DNA of 15,835 bases from contig JBFISC010000060.1 of assembly GCA_041608775.1 (NCBI GenBank), positions 1 to 15,835 of the forward strand, written 5' to 3'. The translations under genes and the position numbers were made by a program. The stretch comes from UBA7803 sp041608775 (GTDB taxonomy: Bacteria; Pseudomonadota; Gammaproteobacteria; Pseudomonadales; Azotimanducaceae). Every line of letters begins with the position of its first letter. The stretch's first letter is position 1. Below, in pieces: positions 13,364-15,835 of the stretch. Under the pieces are notes generated by a model. It saw only the letters and a program-made list of their open reading frames with translations, did not search any database and was not told the origin of the DNA.

Positions 13364-14586
13364 GGCGCCAGCGCCAGCTCCACCTGAACCAGCTTGGGCA
13401 GCGCGCAGCGGTGAGCGGCGAGGTCGGTATCCGGGTTCTGATAGTCGTTGCCCGCGTCCACGTTGATGAACGTAGCGTCGTCGTCCTGCACGCAGATGCG
13501 GTGCTCGCTGCCAGCCTTACCCGGATCCGCGATGCCGTCCCAGACGATGTCCGGCAGGCTGCCGTCGGGGCCGAACACCGCCTGCCGCAGCTGGTCGAGC
13601 TCCTCGCGGTCGGGCGCGGTGCCGCTCGGGCCGAAGGTGTTGTCGTAGATGTAGATCGCCTCGGGGTAGGGATCGAAGCTGCTCGCCGTTTCGCGCTCGC
13701 CGCTGTAGGCGGCACTGAACGCGCTGGAGATGAGGATGTTGGCGGTCCGGTTGTCGCCGATGCGGTTGTTGAAGATCTCCACCTTGTCGTTGGAATTGAT
13801 GATCACGCCCGTTCCCGCCGGAACGCTGGCCACCGCGCTGCCCGGCGCGCCGAAGTTGCCGGTGTTGTTGCCGGTCACCTCGTTGTCGAAGATCCTCGTG
13901 CTGTGGCCGAGCTGCGGCAGATCGGGCATGTTGAACACCAGGATGCCCCCGGTGTTGTTGCGGGCGACGTTGTCGAAAACGTCGGCGTGGATGGTGTTTT
14001 CGATCTCGATGCCCGCCACGTTGTACTCGGCCCGGCTGTTCTTCACCACCACGTTGCGCGACTGCCCGACGTAGATTCCGGCATCCGAGGCCGCGATGGC
14101 GACGGCCCCGTCGATGAGCACGTTCTCGGTCTGCACCGGATACACACCGTAGGCGCCGTTCTCGGTGTCCGGCCCGTTGGTCCACTCGGTGCGTACGCGG
14201 CGGATCACGATGTTCCTGCCTTCGTTGATCTTCAGCGCGTCGCCCACCGTGTCCTCGATGGCCAGGTCCTCGATGGTGAAGTCGCTGGCATTCACCAGCA
14301 GCCCTTCGGCGCCCGCGATCTGGCCGGCAAAGCTCAGCACGCTCTGGTTCATGCCCGCTCCGCGGATGGTGATGCCGTCGGTGTTGAGGGTGACGCTGCG
14401 GGTGAAGGCATGTGTTCCCGCGGGAACCTCGACCACGTCGCCGGGAACAGCCGTCTCCAGCGCGTGGCGGAACTGGTTCTCGAAACTGGCGGCGGGCCCG
14501 GACGGATCGGATCCCGCCGGCGTGGAGCCGTTGTCGCTGCAGGCAGCCGCCAGCAGCAGCAGGGCCGTGGTGATGCTCGCACGCAT
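13360..14586 (-). CDS. lipoprotein with right-handed parallel beta-helix
   Basis: A 408-residue exported protein. The signal ALLLLAAACSDNGS (8-21) contains a slightly unusual lipobox with Ala at -3 and lipidation at Cys16, followed by a Gly/Ser/Pro linker. Residues 36-320 are turns of a right-handed parallel beta-helix, seen as regular repeats such as RNIVIRRVRTEW, ENVLIDGAVAIAASDAGIYV, RNVVVKNSRAEYNVAGIEIE and KVEIFNNRIGDNRTANILI. The N-terminal cap PGDVVEVPAGTHAFTRSVTL (48-67) is also seen. The fold is that of pectate lyases and mannuronan epimerases, but catalytic function is not evident; the protein fits the TIGR03805 family, the partner of the diheme cytochrome. I start at the ATG at 14586, with AGGAAG about seven bases upstream; the open frame to 14754 runs through the promoter and repeats. 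Stop overlaps the cytochrome start. Confidence 0.9.
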   Translation of the reverse strand: MRASITTALLLLAAACSDNGSTPAGSDPSGPAASFENQFRHALETAVPGDVVEVPAGTHAFTRSVTLNTDGITIRGAGMNQSVLSFAGQIAGAEGLLVNASDFTIEDLAIEDTVGDALKINEGRNIVIRRVRTEWTNGPDTENGAYGVYPVQTENVLIDGAVAIAASDAGIYVGQSRNVVVKNSRAEYNVAGIEIENTIHADVFDNVARNNTGGILVFNMPDLPQLGHSTRIFDNEVTGNNTGNFGAPGSAVASVPAGTGVIINSNDKVEIFNNRIGDNRTANILISSAFSAAYSGERETASSFDPYPEAIYIYDNTFGPSGTAPDREELDQLRQAVFGPDGSLPDIVWDGIADPGKAGSEHRICVQDDDATFINVDAGNDYQNPDTDLAAHRCALPKLVQVELALAP

Positions 14587-14616
14587 GATGGACTTCCTGT
14601 TCCCGATGGAATCCGG

Positions 14617-14645
14617 GTTATACGTGAACCCTCGGAGGCCGACAA
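14617..14645 (-). promoter_or_regulatory. sigma70-type promoter for the beta-helix/cytochrome operon
   Basis: On the minus strand, TTGTCG (14645-14640, four of six) and TATAAC (14622-14617, five of six) are spaced by exactly 17 bases. Transcription would start near 14610, 24 bases upstream of the ATG and just ahead of the AGGAAG ribosome-binding site. It is the best promoter in the window and separates this operon from hupE. Confidence 0.6.
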
Positions 14646-14685
14646 GGCGCGGCCTGCAAGGCGCGGCCTGCAAGGCGCGGCCCGC
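14644..14685. repeat. three tandem copies of a 14-base unit
   Basis: The unit AAGGCGCGGCCTGC occurs at 14644-14657 and 14658-14671, and with one change (T to C) at 14672-14685. The array ends at the -35 element of the beta-helix promoter. A short hairpin, CGCCGG (14683-14688) with CCGGCG (14692-14697), adjoins it on the hupE side and could serve as hupE's 3' structure. Confidence 0.8.
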
Positions 14686-14708
14686 CGGGCCCCGGCGCGC
14701 AGCTGCCC

Positions 14709-15695
14709 TCAGAGCAGCAGAATCCGGTCGATGGTCCAGAAACCGGCAACGCAACCCATGGCAACGGTGAACGCCCTTTCAGCGATCGCGAGATAGTCCT
14801 CCGCCGACCGCCGCAGCAGCCACTCTGCCGTCAGCAGCACGGCGATCACCAGCAGCTGGCCCGCCTCGATGCCTAAATTGAACAGCAGCAGCGACGTCGC
14901 GAGCTGCTCCCGTGGCAGGCCGATATCGGCGAGCGCGCCGGCGAAGCCGAAACCGTGCAACAGCCCGAAGCAGAACGCCATGATCCAGGGCGCGGCCCGG
15001 GTGATCCGAGATCGACGTTCTTCGGAGACCATGAGCTCCCGGGCGAGGAACAGGATCGAGAGCGCGATTACGGCCTCCACCGGTCCCTGGGGCACGTGCA
15101 CGACGTTCAGCACCGAGAGAGCCAGCGTAATGCTGTGTGCCACGGTGAACGCGGTGACCGTCTTCACCAGGGTGAGCGGCGCGCGGATGAACAGCACCAG
15201 CCCGATCACGAACAGGATGTGATCGATGCCGAACAGGAGATGCTCCACACCGAGCACGAAGTAGCCGGCGATCGCTGGCGTGTCCGCGCCCAGATCGAGG
15301 CTCGGGGTCGTCGGTCTGAGGATCTGGCTGCGGGTCTCGCCGTCCAGGTAGGTGATGCGCACCAGCGCGTCCGTCAGCGTGGCGGCGAGGCCGTCGATGC
15401 GGATGACCCCGCTGCGCAGATCGCACGCCGTCTCCCAGCGCTCGATGAGCGCGGCACCGGTATGTTCCGGCAGCGAGGCGTCAGCGTGCTCGCAGGATCC
15501 CGGCAGCAGCGGCTCGATCGGCAGGCGCCGGTCCGCCAGCACCGGCTGCTTCCAGACCACGCTGAACCGCTGCGGCGCCGTTTCGTTGATTTCCAGGTAA
15601 GCCGGCCGGACTTCGTGCGCGCTGGCCCAGGCCGCCGTGAGGGTCAGCAGCAGCGCGCTCAGCGCCGGGCCGAGCCTGGGGCGCGAGCCGGTCAC
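14709..15695 (-). CDS. HupE/UreJ family membrane protein
   Basis: A 328-residue protein of the HupE/UreJ_2 family. A signal peptide (hydrophobic LSALLLTLTAAWASA, 12-26) precedes His-Glu-Val-Arg-Pro-Ala-Tyr, typical of this group. A periplasmic domain follows (27-140) with two cysteines (68, 91) that could pair, then six or so membrane helices. The membrane part carries conserved histidines in GVEHLLFGIDHILFVIGL (149-166), FTVAHSITL (183-191) and LLHGFGFAGAL (245-255). Smaller HupE/UreJ proteins are linked to nickel uptake for hydrogenase and urease, but for the two-domain form no substrate is established and no nickel enzyme is visible here. The start is a GTG overlapping the stop of the upstream isomerase gene (GTGA), so translation is coupled. 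Confidence 0.9.
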   Translation of the reverse strand: MTGSRPRLGPALSALLLTLTAAWASAHEVRPAYLEINETAPQRFSVVWKQPVLADRRLPIEPLLPGSCEHADASLPEHTGAALIERWETACDLRSGVIRIDGLAATLTDALVRITYLDGETRSQILRPTTPSLDLGADTPAIAGYFVLGVEHLLFGIDHILFVIGLVLFIRAPLTLVKTVTAFTVAHSITLALSVLNVVHVPQGPVEAVIALSILFLARELMVSEERRSRITRAAPWIMAFCFGLLHGFGFAGALADIGLPREQLATSLLLFNLGIEAGQLLVIAVLLTAEWLLRRSAEDYLAIAERAFTVAMGCVAGFWTIDRILLL

Positions 15696-15835
15696 GAGCG
15701 GACCACGTCGTACTTCGACAGCAGCGCCTGGTAGTAGGCCTCATTGGCTTCGCGTCGCTGCTGCTGGCGGAAGTCGGCGGCAACGCGCTCGGCAACGGCG
15801 TCGAAATCGAGCTGACGGGCCGGCGTGCGCTGCTC
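15692..15835 (-). CDS. C-terminal end of a probable parvulin-type peptidyl-prolyl isomerase
   Basis: Only the last 47 residues are in the window; the gene continues beyond the right edge. The visible sequence includes PARQLDFDAVAERVAADF, QQQRREANEAYYQALLSKY and a final DVVRS. This is the helical tail commonly seen after the catalytic domain of periplasmic PpiC/SurA-like isomerases, and such genes are often placed before HupE/UreJ genes. The catalytic domain itself is outside the window, so the call rests on this tail and on context. Its TGA overlaps the hupE GTG. Confidence 0.6.
   Translation of the reverse strand, partial: EQRTPARQLDFDAVAERVAADFRQQQRREANEAYYQALLSKYDVVRS

Noticed and set aside
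14644..14685. CRISPR-like array
   Set aside because: The units are only 14 bases, directly abutting with no spacers, and no cas gene is present.
13339..14796. A 485-codon open frame on the plus strand
   Set aside because: Antisense to the beta-helix gene, whose repeats and lipoprotein signal are unmistakable; the antisense reading has no recognisable fold.
14709..15695. Hydrogenase or urease nickel-uptake locus
   Set aside because: HupE/UreJ similarity alone; no hydrogenase, urease or accessory gene is in the window, and the long periplasmic domain marks the uncharacterised two-domain subgroup.

Overview
The window is about 15.8 kb of very GC-rich, densely coded bacterial chromosome. It holds 18 protein genes, two of them cut by the window edges. 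I see no rRNA, tRNA, CRISPR array, insertion sequence or phage gene, and no gene-free stretch longer than about 130 bases. Lipoprotein signals, a diheme cytochrome c / beta-helix pair of the Shewanella SO_2930 and Hyphomonas HNE_0200 type, class II fumarase and HupE/UreJ suggest an aerobic Gram-negative Pseudomonadota, probably a gammaproteobacterium. The genus cannot be told from the sequence.

Left part (1-2451, minus strand): a tight operon of crotonase-family enzyme, alpha/beta hydrolase and DUF169 protein. The hydrolase stop and DUF169 start overlap, so this looks like a small acyl-CoA or ester catabolic unit. Next (2581-4855) come mostly uncharacterised genes: a membrane-anchored protein with an apparent duplicated DUF1330-like domain (+), a methyltransferase resembling the ETF-beta lysine methyltransferases (-), a small two-helix membrane protein (-) and an exported DUF1579-like protein (+).

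Middle (4955-8039): an acyl-CoA dehydrogenase (+) faces a convergent thioesterase-fumC pair (-). Together with the crotonase, these genes give the region a fatty-acid/acyl-CoA and TCA flavour.

8115-12178 (+) is a co-directional run: GPH-type MFS symporter, small membrane protein, ThDP-dependent acetolactate-synthase-like enzyme and GtrA-like membrane protein. It is divergent from the thioesterase gene, and the 75-base spacer holds an inverted repeat that overlaps promoter-like elements.

Right part (12221-15835, minus strand): the 3' end of a probable parvulin-type peptidyl-prolyl isomerase gene overlaps hupE/ureJ. A promoter region containing three 14-base tandem repeats follows, then a lipoprotein beta-helix gene translationally coupled to a lipoprotein diheme cytochrome c. 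All are envelope proteins. The beta-helix/cytochrome pair is a known but functionally unexplained conserved gene pair, and it is the best candidate here for an undescribed system.
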